Assembly (NCBI GenBank): GCA_004000515.1
Contig: CP034537.1
Span: 3,362,001-3,426,000, forward strand
Length of the DNA: 64,000 nt
Source: Pseudomonas poae
GTDB taxonomy: Bacteria > Pseudomonadota > Gammaproteobacteria > Pseudomonadales > Pseudomonadaceae
Direction: 5' to 3'
The stretch's first letter is position 1, and each line of letters opens with the position of its first letter. Below are positions 1 through 9,049 of the stretch, one piece after another. The notes below the pieces were generated by a model that was not told where the DNA came from, did not search any database, and saw only the letters and a list, made by a program, of their open reading frames with translations. Both the position numbers and the translations under genes were made by a program.

Positions 1-1
1 T

Positions 2-421
2 CAACACCGTTTTGGCATGCAGTTGGCGCAAATGTCCCGAGGTTGGCGCGCCGAGCTGGACCGCCGCCTGGCGGGGCTGGGCTTGTCCCAGGCGCGCTGG
101 CTGGTGCTGTTGCACCTGGCGCGTTTCGAAGAAGCACCCACGCAGCGTGAGCTGGCGCAAAGCGTTGGGGTAGAAGGGCCTACCCTTGCCCGGTTGCTCG
201 ACAGCCTGGAAGGTCAGGGCTTGGTGCAACGCCAGGCGGTGGTGGAAGACCGTCGTGCCAAGCGCATCTTGCTGTGTGATACCGCTCGCCCGCTTATCGA
301 CCAGATCGAGACCATTGCGACAGCGCTGCGTCATGAGCTGTTTGTGGGCGTGGATGAAGAGGATATGAAAGTGTGCATGCGCGTGCATGGGCACATCCTG
401 GCAAACCTGGAAAAGTCCTGA
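2..421 (+). CDS. MarR/SlyA-family transcriptional regulator, 5' end outside window
   Basis: The reading frame is open from the first bases of the window, so the gene starts upstream; the internal ATG at 17 is probably not the start because the codons before it (QHRFG) continue the family pattern. The visible part is a winged helix-turn-helix: the recognition region TQRELAQSVGVEGPTLARLLDSLE is followed by the wing with the typical EDRRAKRI turn, then a C-terminal dimerisation helix. Members of this family are dimeric repressors or activators that respond to small ligands or oxidants; the ligand here cannot be told. It ends just before a REPIN hairpin. The family call is firm and the specific role is unknown. 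Confidence 0.85.
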   Translation, partial: QHRFGMQLAQMSRGWRAELDRRLAGLGLSQARWLVLLHLARFEEAPTQRELAQSVGVEGPTLARLLDSLEGQGLVQRQAVVEDRRAKRILLCDTARPLIDQIETIATALRHELFVGVDEEDMKVCMRVHGHILANLEKS

Positions 422-441
422 TCCCTGATTCGGTGGCGATC

Positions 442-537
442 AAAATGTGCGAGCGGGCTTGCTCGCGAATGCGGCATATCAGTTACCTTTTCAGTCGCTG
501 ACACACCGCATTCGCGAGCAAGCCCGCTCCCACATTT
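442..537. repeat. REPIN: inverted pair of REP sequences, GCGAGCGGGCTTGCTCGCGAA type
   Basis: Arms at about 443-475 and 506-537 are near-perfect reverse complements around a ~30-base loop. The core GAGCGGGCTTGCTCGCG is itself a short hairpin. This REP family differs from the GGGAGCTGGCTTGCC family that makes up the other hairpins in the window. It lies between the MarR gene and the 3' end of the convergent plpD gene and may also act as a terminator. Confidence 0.85.
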
Positions 538-555
538 GGTTTTGTGTTCGGCTCT

Positions 556-2747
556 CTAAAAGGTCTGGCCCAAGTTCAGGTAAACCGCCTTCTGATTATC
601 ATCGTTGAACCCATAGCTGAAATTCAGCGGCCCCAACGGCGTATCGAACCCCAGGAACACACTAGCTGCGTTGATGTACCCACTGTCGAACTCATTGTCA
701 TTGTTCCACGCCCGGCCGCGCTCCAGTGACGCGCCCAGGTACAGCGGAAAATCCAACGGCAGGTACGAGCGTGGGGTCAGCCGACGGTAGTACACCGCGC
801 GCATCAGGCTGATGTTCTGCCCCGAGAGCGCATCCTCGCGAAAGCCCGACAATTGCCGCGCGCCCCCAGCAGGAAGCTGGAAATCACTACGTCGGACCTG
901 TCCAGCGTGCGCCCGTAACGGCCGCCCAGGACCAACGTGTCCGGGCCATTACTCATGGCTTTGTCCAGTTTGAACTCCCATTGACGATAGCGCTGGTCCG
1001 AACCAAGTCCTGGTTCAAATTCGCGGTAGGCCAGGCCGATGTCTTCACCGGTATGGGGGAAGTACACGTTGTCCAGTGAGTCAAAGGAGTACTTCAACTC
1101 ATAGAAGCCTTCGCTGAAACTCACGCTGGGCATGTCGCGGTCGCCGATACGTACATCGGCCTTGCCCCAGGCCTCGCCGACGCCGAAGCGGATCTCACCG
1201 CTATTGCCGATCTGGCGCCCTACGTTCAGGCCGAATCCGTAGCGTTCCAGGCGGTATTCGGAGACGGGGTCGTTGTCCAGGATCAACTCGACGTTCTGCG
1301 CCTGGGCGCTGATATAGGGCGCGACGAAGTAACGCGAGCCGGTGTCCATGGGTTGATAGAACTCGCTGTACAGCTCTTGCCGATCACCGATCTGCACCCG
1401 CGTCAGCCATTCGGCACCGAGGCGGTTGATGCCGTTCATGCGATAGCTGGCGCCGAGGTTGAAGGCGCTGTCGCCGCGCATATCGTCCGACAGGTTCAGG
1501 CCCAGGCGCAGGTAGTCGGTGCCGCTGCGTTTGCCGCGTGCGCTGATCACCAGAGTGTTGTCCTGGCCTTTCTTGATCACGCGGTATTGCACCTGCTCGA
1601 AGTAGTCCAGGCCGTACAAGGTGCCCATGTCGGTTTGCAGCCGTCCCAGGTTCAGCGGCTCGCCGAGGGGCTGGCGGATGTAGTAGCGGATCACATCGTC
1701 GCTGACTTTCGAGTCGTTTTCCACATTGATCGCGGTGATCACCGGCGTGCGTTCGCCAGGGGTGCGAGCCGCAACCAATTGTGGGTCGATCGGCTCGGCC
1801 GGTCGCAGGTGCGCCAGGCGCAGGTCGAGGGCGCGTGTGGCGCGGTAGCCGGCGTCGATCATGTCCTTGGCGCGGCCGAAGTCGGTCACTCCATAGGCGG
1901 CCAGCGGTGGTTGGATCAGTACGTCTTTGGGGCGCAGGGCCTTGAGTTGCTCTTCGGAGTTACGCCGGGTCATCAAGGTGATGGATTGGTTGAGCACGTC
2001 CACCACGGTGGCCAACTGTTTGCGCGAACGCAGCGGGGTGCCGATGTCGACCACGATGGCGATATCCACGCCCATCTCCCGCGCTACGTCCAGTGGGATG
2101 TTATCGGTCATGCCACCGTCCACCAGCAAGCGCCCGTCAAGCTCTACCGGTGCGAACACCGCCGGGATCGACATGCTCGCGCGAATCACCTGGGGCAAGT
2201 GGCCCTTGCTGAACACCACTTTTTCGCCCGTGGTGATATCGGTGGCCACGGCGCGGAAGGGGATGGGCAGCTTGTCGAAATTACGCGTGTTGCTGCTATG
2301 GGCAAACATGCTTTCCAGCAGCAGCGCCAGGTTCTGGCCCTGGATCACGCCCAACGGCAAACCGAGGCTGCCGTCGTCGCGAAAGCTGAGCTTCTGTTTG
2401 ACCAGGAAATCCCGGTCATCCTGCTTACGCCGAAACGGTACGTCTTCCCGTGGTGGTGCATCGGACAGCGCCTGCTGCCAGTCGATGTTCAACGCGAGTT
2501 TTTCCAGCTCATCGATCTTGTAGCCCGACGCGTACAGCCCGCCGATCACCGCGCCCATGCTGGTGCCGGCAATTGCATCGATCTGGATGCCTTGCTCTTC
2601 CAGGGCCTTGAGCACACCGATATGGGCCAGGCCACGAGCGGCGCCGCCGGACAACACCAGGCCGATTTTCGGGCGTGGGGCTTCAACGGCTTGGGCGAGG
2701 AGGGGTAGCAGGCACAACAGCAGGCAGGACAGCAGGCGGCGCATCAT
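556..2747 (-). CDS. plpD: PlpD-like patatin phospholipase / type Vd autotransporter (frameshifted in this sequence)
   Basis: The reconstructed protein of about 730 residues starts at ATG 2747 with a signal peptide (MMRRLLSCLLLCLLPLLAQA). It continues with a patatin domain: oxyanion loop SGGAARGLAHIG, nucleophile motif GTSMG, and Asp of the dyad in DGG. A POTRA-like segment and a C-terminal 16-strand-type beta barrel follow, ending in LNLGQTF with the terminal Phe expected of outer-membrane proteins. PlpD homologues secrete the lipolytic domain through their own barrel. A one-base loss in the C5 run at 863-867 breaks the frame inside the barrel; adding one C restores SSFLLGGARQLSGF and joins the two open frames. 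No good Shine-Dalgarno is seen, so MRR at 2744 is an alternative start. Confidence 0.85.
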
Positions 2748-2828
2748 GAATCTCAAGGCTGGGCGATAAAGGCCGGTATTATAGCCATTCGATCCTCCGA
2801 GCCCGTTACGCCAGGAACCTCTCAAATT

Positions 2829-3116
2829 ATGTCCGTGAGCAAACCCGAGATCATCATCACCTATTGCACCCAATGCCAATGGCTGCTGCGCGCGGCCTGG
2901 CTGGCCCAGGAGTTATTGAGCACGTTCTGCGACGACCTGGGCAAAGTGTCGCTGGAACCGGCCACCGGCGGTGCGTTTCGTATTACCTGCGACGGTGTGC
3001 AGATATGGGAGCGCAAGGCCGACGGTGGTTTCCCGGAGGCCAAGGTATTGAAGCAGCGCGTGCGTGACAGGATCGACCCGCAGCGCGACCTGGGGCACAA
3101 CGACCGTACGCAGTGA
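2829..3116 (+). CDS. SelT/SelW/SelH (Rdx) family CxxC protein
   Basis: A 95-residue protein carries the thioredoxin-like redox motif of selenoprotein W relatives near the N terminus (ITYCTQCQW), here with two cysteines instead of selenocysteine. The rest matches the family pattern: an amphipathic helix (LRAAWLAQELL), the strand segment GAFRITCDGVQIWERK, and a closing GGFPEAKVLKQRVRD. The family is thought to act in thiol redox exchange, but the substrate in bacteria is not established. It is transcribed divergently from plpD. Length is typical for the family. Confidence 0.85.
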   Translation: MSVSKPEIIITYCTQCQWLLRAAWLAQELLSTFCDDLGKVSLEPATGGAFRITCDGVQIWERKADGGFPEAKVLKQRVRDRIDPQRDLGHNDRTQ

Positions 3117-3150
3117 AGGTCACCGCCTTGGAAGGACGGTGACCTGACGG

Positions 3151-3432
3151 CTACTTTGTGGCTAGCTTTTGCTTGATGAACCCGACGACCCAGGTCAGCA
3201 CCAGGCCGCCCACGCCGCCGCCGACGATGTTGCTGCCGACCGCCGCGACATCCAGCGCTTCCCCACCGGATGTGCCGGTGAATTGCGCAAGGACCTGTCC
3301 CAGGACCAGGCCGCCAATACCGCCAAGCAACGTATTGAGACCTGTGCCCAGGCTCTGCTTGGTCATGCCGGCCAGATTGCCGCCGACGGCTCCGCTGATG
3401 ATCTGCACCAGCAATTGGATGAGTGTTTCCAT
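3151..3432 (-). CDS. Small glycine-rich membrane protein, function unknown
   Basis: A 93-residue protein. The start at 3432 (METLIQLL) was chosen because GGGG lies about nine bases upstream; an in-frame upstream ATG at 3468 has no better signal. It is almost entirely hydrophobic and glycine-rich, with segments such as ISGAVGGNLAG, LLGGIGGLVLGQVLAQF and GSNIVGGGVGGLVLTWVVGFI, suggesting two or three short membrane-spanning or glycine-zipper helices, and a basic tail (KQKLATK). I do not recognise a named family. It stands alone between SelW-like and the transporter, so context gives no function. Confidence 0.6.
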   Translation of the reverse strand: METLIQLLVQIISGAVGGNLAGMTKQSLGTGLNTLLGGIGGLVLGQVLAQFTGTSGGEALDVAAVGSNIVGGGVGGLVLTWVVGFIKQKLATK

Positions 3433-3560
3433 GATGAAACCCCTGCATAGCGTTAATGGAGTGACCACTCGCTTGCAGCAACTTCAAACTTCATGGCTGT
3501 CGTCGAGAAGTCCTTATCCGTTGAACGACGACAAACTGTTGCGGATCGCCAGAGTATAGA

Positions 3561-4446
3561 TCAGGCCTCGGCGGCGGGCTGTTTGGCCTGGCTGGCACTG
3601 CCCATCAGCCCGGACAGCACGATGGCGACGATGATCAACGCGCCGCCCAGCAACATGCGCAGGGTCGGGGTTTCGGCGAACAGCAGCCAGGCTACCGTGA
3701 TGCCGTACACCGGTTCCATGGCAAACACCACAGAGGCGGTGCGCGCCTTGATCACCGCCAGGCTGGCGACAAACAGGCTGTGGGCCAGGCCGGTGCAGAA
3801 CACGCCCAACAGGCCGATCCACAACCAGTCCATTGCGCGAACATCCGCCAGGCCCGGCGCCGCTACGGGTAGCAGGCAGAATGCGACCACCACGTTTTGC
3901 CACAGCGCGGCCTGCACCGCAGGGGATCCGCCCGGAACTGGCCCGGTTGTTCAGTGACAACAGCGAGAACAACAGCCCCGACAGGATGCCCCACAACAGG
4001 CCGCCGGTGGCTGCGCTGGCGAGGTTGAAGTCCGGGGTGACCAGCACCAAGCCGACGCTGACCAGCGCCACCAACAGTACTTCGTTGGCGCGAATGCGCT
4101 CGCGGAAGATCAGACCTTCGAGGATTACGGTAAATGCTGGAAATGCAGTAAAGCCCAAAGTGGCAACGGCCACGCCAGCCACTTTGACAGCGATGAAGAA
4201 GGTTACCCAGTGCGCCGCCAGCAGCACGCCGCTGATCAGCAATCGGCGCCAGTCGCGCAGCGCCAGTCGTTTCCAGGGCGCGTTGCTGGCAAAACGTGCA
4301 AACACTGCCAGGGCCAGCACCGCAAACGCGGCGCGGCCAAACACAATGATGGCGGGGGAGGCGGCCGCCAGTTTGCCGAACACGCCAGTGAGGCCAAACA
4401 TCAGTGCGCCGATATGCAGGGCGCCGAGGGCTGAGCGGGGGGTCAT
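3561..4446 (-). CDS. EamA/DMT-family drug or metabolite transporter (frameshifted in this sequence)
   Basis: The reconstructed protein of about 294 residues has roughly ten hydrophobic helices in two EamA repeats. The first runs from MTPRSALGALHIGALMFGL to LLSLNNRAS and the second from VQAALWQNVVVAF to LLGGALIIVAIVL. The second repeat carries the usual AMEPVYG motif of the family. An extra base in the G4 run at 3922-3925 shifts the frame between the two repeats; with three bases the protein reads RIPAVQAALWQ without a break. The start at 4446 directly follows the AraC-type gene, so co-transcription or AraC control is likely. The substrate cannot be inferred. Confidence 0.82.
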
Positions 4447-4544
4447 TACGGTCCTTGAAGCAAGCGGGTGATGAAGGCCAGTCTAGTGGCTTGCTGACGC
4501 AGGTGTCTGTCGTCTGGCTCGCGATTTTTATCGCAAGACTCTCT

Positions 4545-5294
4545 CTACGCACTGCGTCGCAATGCACCGGGGGTCGCACCAAACTCCCGCAGCATGGCGG
4601 CCGCAAAGGCACTTTGCGAGGCGTAGCCGACGCGGTCTGCGATTTCACCGATGGGCAACGGCGTTTTTTGCAGCAGGTCCAAGGCCATTTGCAAGCGACG
4701 GCTACGGATGTAGTCCATCGGTGTCTGCCCGCATTCGGCCATGAACCGTGCATGCAAGCGCGCCACCGACAAGTCAGCGATACGCGCCAAGTCCGCCACC
4801 TGCAGCGGGTGCGCGAGGTGCCGTTCGATATGTGCATTAAAAGCGGCGTAGGGCAGGCGTCGGCCTGGTACCGGTTGGGTGAGCGAATGATTCAGGCTGG
4901 CCAGCAGCAACACCGCACCTTGCTGCACGATCAGCGGGTCATCCACCGGGCTGTGTGCGAGCCACTGCACCAACTGGTTTTGCCGCGCGTCCAGCGCCAG
5001 GCGCGCCGGTTGATCGAGCAGGCGTCGACTGGCGTCGGCATGGTTGCCCAGTGAGTGCAGCACCCAGTGTTCGGAAGGCACGTCCAGCACCAGGCAGCGG
5101 CTGCCATCGCGACTGCCGCAGGCGTGATGGGCAGAGAAAGGCAGCACCATCACGCTGCTTTCGCGCACCTGGCTGCCCAGGCCATCGACTTCCAGATCCA
5201 GATGCCCGGACAGGCCAAACACCAGCTGCGCATGGTCATGGCTGTGGGCAATAGGCGCTTCGAGGTAGTGGCGCAGTGTGAGGGCGGCGTTCAT
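4545..5294 (-). CDS. AraC-family transcriptional regulator
   Basis: A 249-residue protein with an N-terminal cupin-like sensing half (HSHDHAQLVFGLSGHLDLEVDG, followed by the AHHACG segment) and a C-terminal double helix-turn-helix of AraC type (LARIADLSVARLHARFMAECGQTPMDYIRSRRL, then IGEIADRVGYASQSAFAAAMLREFGATPGALRR). The start at 5294 is preferred because GGAG lies seven bases upstream; the longer open frame to 5378 has no such signal. It is upstream of and co-directional with the EamA transporter, with a 98-base gap, which suggests it controls that gene. The cupin-plus-AraC arrangement resembles regulators paired with efflux genes, but the inducer is unknown. Confidence 0.9.
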   Translation of the reverse strand: MNAALTLRHYLEAPIAHSHDHAQLVFGLSGHLDLEVDGLGSQVRESSVMVLPFSAHHACGSRDGSRCLVLDVPSEHWVLHSLGNHADASRRLLDQPARLALDARQNQLVQWLAHSPVDDPLIVQQGAVLLLASLNHSLTQPVPGRRLPYAAFNAHIERHLAHPLQVADLARIADLSVARLHARFMAECGQTPMDYIRSRRLQMALDLLQKTPLPIGEIADRVGYASQSAFAAAMLREFGATPGALRRSA

Positions 5295-5431
5295 CGCGGT
5301 CTCCGGGGCAGCAAGGCGCCAGTCTACAACGCTTCGCGGCCGGTCGGCGCTGTCATCAGACTGACGCACGGCTGTCATGGACTATTAATCGCCAAGGCGC
5401 AAGCTCGCGAAAACAGCGTCGAGGGATGCCC

Positions 5432-6241
5432 ATGACCAGTGCCGAGTTCACCAAACCCAGCCGCAAGCACCGCGTTCGTACCCTGTGGATTTCCGACGTG
5501 CACTTGGGCACCCGGGATTGCCAGGCCGAGCATTTGTCGCAGTTCCTCAAGGGCTACCAGGCCGACAAGGTCTACCTGGTAGGCGACATCATCGACGGTT
5601 GGAAACTGCGCGGCGGCATGTACTGGCCCCAAGCCCACACCAACGTGATCCGCCGCCTGTTGACCATGGCAAAGCGCGGCACCGAAGTGATCTACGTCAC
5701 CGGCAACCACGATGAATTCCTGCGCCGTTACTCCAAGCTGATCCTGGGCAATATCCAACTGGTGGATGAGGCGGTGCATGTGACTGCCGATGGCCGCCAC
5801 TTGCTGGTGATTCATGGCGATCAGTTCGATGTGATCACCCGCTACCACCGCTGGTTGGCATTTCTCGGCGACTCGGCCTACGAGTTCACCCTCACGCTGA
5901 ACCGTTGGTTGAATCACTGGCGCGCGCGGTATGGCTATGGCTACTGGTCGTTGTCGGCTTACCTGAAACACAAGGTGAAGACCGCGGTGAACTTCATCAG
6001 CGATTTCGAAGAAGCCATCGCCCACGAAGTGACCAAACGCGAATTGCATGGCGTGGTGTGCGGGCATATCCACCATGCGGAGATTCGCAAGGTGGGTGAG
6101 GTGGACTACCTCAATTGCGGCGATTGGGTGGAGTCGTGCACGGCGTTGATCGAGCACTGGGATGGCAGTATCGAGTTGTATCGATTGGCGGATGCGCAGG
6201 CCAAGGAAGCGCAGCTCAAGGCTGAGATGGTTGCAGGCTAA
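5432..6241 (+). CDS. LpxH-like metallophosphoesterase (UDP-2,3-diacylglucosamine diphosphatase family)
   Basis: A 269-residue calcineurin-like phosphoesterase with all metal motifs in order: SDVHLG, GDIIDGW, GNHD, IHGDQFD and GHIHHAEI. The domain resembles LpxH, which cleaves UDP-2,3-diacylglucosamine in lipid A synthesis, but this longer form is the paralogue often annotated as 'UDP-2,3-diacylglucosamine diphosphatase family' and may act on another substrate. The start at 5432 (MTSAEF) has GAGGG six bases upstream; the ATG at 5426 touches that ribosome site and is unlikely. It is convergent with phhC, with a REPIN between them. Confidence 0.85.
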   Translation: MTSAEFTKPSRKHRVRTLWISDVHLGTRDCQAEHLSQFLKGYQADKVYLVGDIIDGWKLRGGMYWPQAHTNVIRRLLTMAKRGTEVIYVTGNHDEFLRRYSKLILGNIQLVDEAVHVTADGRHLLVIHGDQFDVITRYHRWLAFLGDSAYEFTLTLNRWLNHWRARYGYGYWSLSAYLKHKVKTAVNFISDFEEAIAHEVTKRELHGVVCGHIHHAEIRKVGEVDYLNCGDWVESCTALIEHWDGSIELYRLADAQAKEAQLKAEMVAG

Positions 6242-6339
6242 AAACTGTGGGAGCTGGCTTGCCTGCGATAGCGGTGTTTCAGTCGACATCTCTATTGGAT
6301 GTGACACCGTTATCGCAGGCAAGCCAGCTCCCACAGTTT
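6241..6339. repeat. REPIN, GGGAGCTGGCTTGCCTGCGAT type
   Basis: Arms at 6243-6274 and 6307-6339 are reverse complements around a ~32-base loop. It occupies the gap between two convergent genes (LpxH-like and phhC) and probably folds in both transcripts. Confidence 0.9.
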
Positions 6340-6351
6340 GATTGGGTTCCG

Positions 6352-7545
6352 TCAGATGGATACGTCAGCGATGGCTGCGGCTAACAGTGTGAGGCGCGTC
6401 GCATCAATCCCCGCCACGTTGGCCCGCCCCGAATTCACCATGTACACGCTGTGCTTCTCGCGCAGTTGCTTCACCTGGTCGGCACTCAGGCCGGTATAGG
6501 AGAACATCCCACGCTGCGCCCCGATGTGTGCAAACCGCTCCGACAAGCCGTGTGGCGCCAACGCTTCCACCAGCCCGGAGCGCAAGTGCGCAATCCGCGA
6601 ACGCATGGCTTCGACTTCGCCACTCCACAGCGCTTTCAGCTCGGCATCGCCCAAGATGGTCGCGACCACTGCCGCGCCGTGATCCGGCGGCGTCGACCAC
6701 AGGTTGCGGGCGATATTGGCGAGTTGGCTGCGTACGTCCGTCAACTTCTCGGCGTCCGCCGCGCACACAATCAGCGCGCCGACGCGGTCGCTGTACAGGC
6801 CAAAGTTCTTCGAACAGGAACTGGTCACCAGCACTTCCGGCAACTCGCTGGCAAACAATCGAACTGCCCACGCGTCCTGTTCCAGGCCATCGCCAAAGCC
6901 TTGGTAGGCGAAGTCGATCAGCGGCAGCAATTGGCGTTCGCGCACGATTTTCAGCACCTGGCGCCAGTCATCCTGGGACAGGTCGAAACCGGTCGGGTTG
7001 TGGCAGCACGCGTGCAGCAGCACCACGTCGCCATGCGGGACGGTGGCGAGCGTCGCCAGCATCGCCGCTACGTCCAGGCGATTGTCGGCGCCCACGTACG
7101 GGTAGTGGCTGACCTTGAGCCCAGCCTTGGCGAAGATGCTTTCGTGAATCGGCCAGGTCGGGTTACTCAGCCATACGCCACGGCCCGGCAAGCTGTGGGC
7201 GATAAAGTCGGCGCTCAGGCGCAGGGCGCCGGTGCCACCTGGGGTCTGGGTTGCACCGGCACGACGTTCGCCGATCAACGCGGAGCCGGCGCCCAGCACC
7301 AGCGCGCTGATCAGTGCGCCAAAGGCTGCGTTGCCATGGCCGCCGATGTAGGTCTTGGTGGTTTGCGTGTCCACCAGGCGCTGTTCGGCCAGCTTCACCG
7401 AGCGGGGAATCGGCGTCAGGCCCTGGTCGTCTTTATACACACCCACGCCCAAGTCGAATTTGTTCGGGTTGCTGTCCTGGGCATACAGGTCCATCAGGCC
7501 CAGGATCGGGTCGCCGGGCACGCGGGTAATCGCATCAAAATGCAT
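6352..7545 (-). CDS. phhC: Aromatic-amino-acid aminotransferase, phh operon
   Basis: A 397-residue class I PLP aminotransferase of the aspartate/tyrosine type. The PLP lysine is in SSCSKNFGLYSDRVGAL (Lys246); the cofactor-binding segments HACCHNPTG and DFAYQGFGDG and a late substrate-binding Arg region (NSGRANVAG) are present. In Pseudomonas this third gene of the phh operon transaminates tyrosine and phenylalanine to their keto acids. Its ATG overlaps the phhB stop codon (TAATG), so translation is probably coupled. Sequence alone does not separate an aromatic from an aspartate preference; the operon context makes aromatic the better call. Confidence 0.92.
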   Translation of the reverse strand: MHFDAITRVPGDPILGLMDLYAQDSNPNKFDLGVGVYKDDQGLTPIPRSVKLAEQRLVDTQTTKTYIGGHGNAAFGALISALVLGAGSALIGERRAGATQTPGGTGALRLSADFIAHSLPGRGVWLSNPTWPIHESIFAKAGLKVSHYPYVGADNRLDVAAMLATLATVPHGDVVLLHACCHNPTGFDLSQDDWRQVLKIVRERQLLPLIDFAYQGFGDGLEQDAWAVRLFASELPEVLVTSSCSKNFGLYSDRVGALIVCAADAEKLTDVRSQLANIARNLWSTPPDHGAAVVATILGDAELKALWSGEVEAMRSRIAHLRSGLVEALAPHGLSERFAHIGAQRGMFSYTGLSADQVKQLREKHSVYMVNSGRANVAGIDATRLTLLAAAIADVSI

Positions 7546-7901
7546 TACTTGCGGCCCTCGGCGTCCTTGGCCACTTCGTCGGTGCGCGCGGCCATGATGA
7601 AGTCGTTGCGGTGCAGGCCCTTGATGGAGTGGCTCCACCAGGTCACGGTGACTTTGCCCCATTCGGTCAGCAGGCCCGGGTGATGGCCTTCGGCTTCGGA
7701 GATGTCGCCCATGGCATTGGTAAAGGCCAGTGCGAACTTGAAGTTCTTGAACAGGAAGACCTTTTCCAACTGCATGACGCCGTCGCGTACTTCGATGTTC
7801 CAGTCGGGGATCTGCTTGATCAGTACCGGCAACTCTTCATCGCTGACTTGCGGGGCATCGGCGCGGCAGGCTTCGCAGTGGGCTTGGTTCAAGGTGGTCA
7901 T
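7545..7901 (-). CDS. phhB: Pterin-4a-carbinolamine dehydratase
   Basis: A 118-residue protein with the family signature EGHHPGLL (His73, His74) and the [27 protein letters not shown] fold core. It dehydrates 4a-hydroxytetrahydrobiopterin made by phenylalanine hydroxylase, so the pterin cofactor can be recycled. The start at 7901 (MTTLNQ) is the family start; the open frame upstream to 7946 is extra. It lies between phhA and phhC, co-directional. The N-terminal [10 protein letters not shown] cysteines are common in Pseudomonas homologues. Confidence 0.95.
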   Translation of the reverse strand: MTTLNQAHCEACRADAPQVSDEELPVLIKQIPDWNIEVRDGVMQLEKVFLFKNFKFALAFTNAMGDISEAEGHHPGLLTEWGKVTVTWWSHSIKGLHRNDFIMAARTDEVAKDAEGRK

Positions 7902-8000
7902 GTGGAGGTGTCCTGAATTCGAGTATTTGAAGGTCAGTGGCGTCACCCTAAAGCAACGCGGGGCCAGGGAACAGACTCACCTGGCCTTAAAAACGGAGGT

Positions 8001-8792
8001 TCATGCGGCCTTGGGTTTGGGTGGGAACTTCGGCGCGTGCAGACCCAACTGCATGCCGCGCTCAACCATCCCCATGATGTCTTCCTGGGCCACTTCGAAC
8101 AGGCGCTTGAGGTCTGGCAGCACGAAGTACAGCGGTTGCAGGATGTCGATGCGGTATGGCGTGCGCATCGCTTCCAATGGGTCGAAAACCTGGTGCTCGG
8201 GTTCGGACGACAGGCTGTACACCGTCTCCTTGGGTGACGACAAAATCCCACCACCGTAGATACGCCGGCCCTCGGGCGTGTCCACCAGGCCGAACTCGAT
8301 GGTCATCCAGTACAGGCGCGCCAGGTACACCCGCTGCTCCTTGGTGGCCGCCAGGCCGAGCTTGCCGTAGGTGTGGGTGAATTCGGCGAACCAAGGGTTG
8401 GTCAGCAGCGGGCAGTGGCCGAAAATCTCGTGGAAGATGTCCGGCTCTTGCAGGTAGTCCAGTTCTTCACGGGTACGAATAAAGGTCGCCACTGGAAACT
8501 GCTTGTTGGCGAGCAATTCAAAGAAGGTCTGGAAGGGGATCAGCGCCGGCACCCTGGCGACTTGCCAGCCGGTGGTTTCGGCCAGCACCTTGTTGATCTC
8601 GCCCAGTTGTGGAATGCGATCATGGGGCAGGCCAAGCTTGTCGATGCCGTCCAGGTATTCCTGGCAGGCGCGACCTTCGATCACTTTTAGCTGGCGCGTG
8701 ATCAGGGTGTTCCACACCGCGTGTTCTTCCGGTGGGTAATCGATAAACCCATGCGCATCGGGCTCGCGGGCCACGTAGTGCGTCTGCTTCAT
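8001..8792 (-). CDS. phhA: Phenylalanine 4-monooxygenase
   Basis: An intact 263-residue bacterial phenylalanine hydroxylase. The iron ligands are visible: His121 and His126 in FHEIFGHCPLL, and Glu166 in YWMTIEFGLV. It converts phenylalanine to tyrosine with tetrahydropterin and oxygen and is the first gene of phhABC. A strong ribosome site (AGGAGA) stands in front of ATG 8792. It is divergent from phhR, with a TyrR-type box in the 257-base gap, so PhhR activation by phenylalanine or tyrosine is expected. Confidence 0.96.
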   Translation of the reverse strand: MKQTHYVAREPDAHGFIDYPPEEHAVWNTLITRQLKVIEGRACQEYLDGIDKLGLPHDRIPQLGEINKVLAETTGWQVARVPALIPFQTFFELLANKQFPVATFIRTREELDYLQEPDIFHEIFGHCPLLTNPWFAEFTHTYGKLGLAATKEQRVYLARLYWMTIEFGLVDTPEGRRIYGGGILSSPKETVYSLSSEPEHQVFDPLEAMRTPYRIDILQPLYFVLPDLKRLFEVAQEDIMGMVERGMQLGLHAPKFPPKPKAA

Positions 8793-8911
8793 ACGGCTCT
8801 CCTGCTAGGCATTCGTTCTTGTTATGTCCTGCGATGAACGTATTGATAACCCGACGGGCGCGAGATTCCATCGGGCTTCGGCGGTGGCTTGTAGGAAAAT
8901 GTACTGAATAT

Positions 8912-8929
8912 CGTAAAGTATTCGTTACA
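8912..8929. promoter_or_regulatory. Candidate PhhR/TyrR box
   Basis: CGTAAA-N6-GTTACA differs from the TyrR consensus TGTAAA-N6-TTTACA at two positions and lies between the divergent phhA and phhR. A weaker half-match, TGTCAC-N6-TTGACG, lies at 8975-8992. Confidence 0.6.
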
Positions 8930-9049
8930 GATGTGCGGCCCTTCGCTGTGTTGGGCTGGGAAAAGGTCATGGTCTGTCACATAATCTTGACGACTATTCG
9001 CGCCCAGCGGCAAAAAGACGCGGCGCCTACCCACTTTTCGGGCCTCTTC

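Noticed and set aside
1353..2708. 451-codon plus-strand open frame opposite plpD
   Set aside because: Its translation is His/Gln/Val-rich low-complexity typical of antisense frames, and the minus strand shows the patatin motifs.
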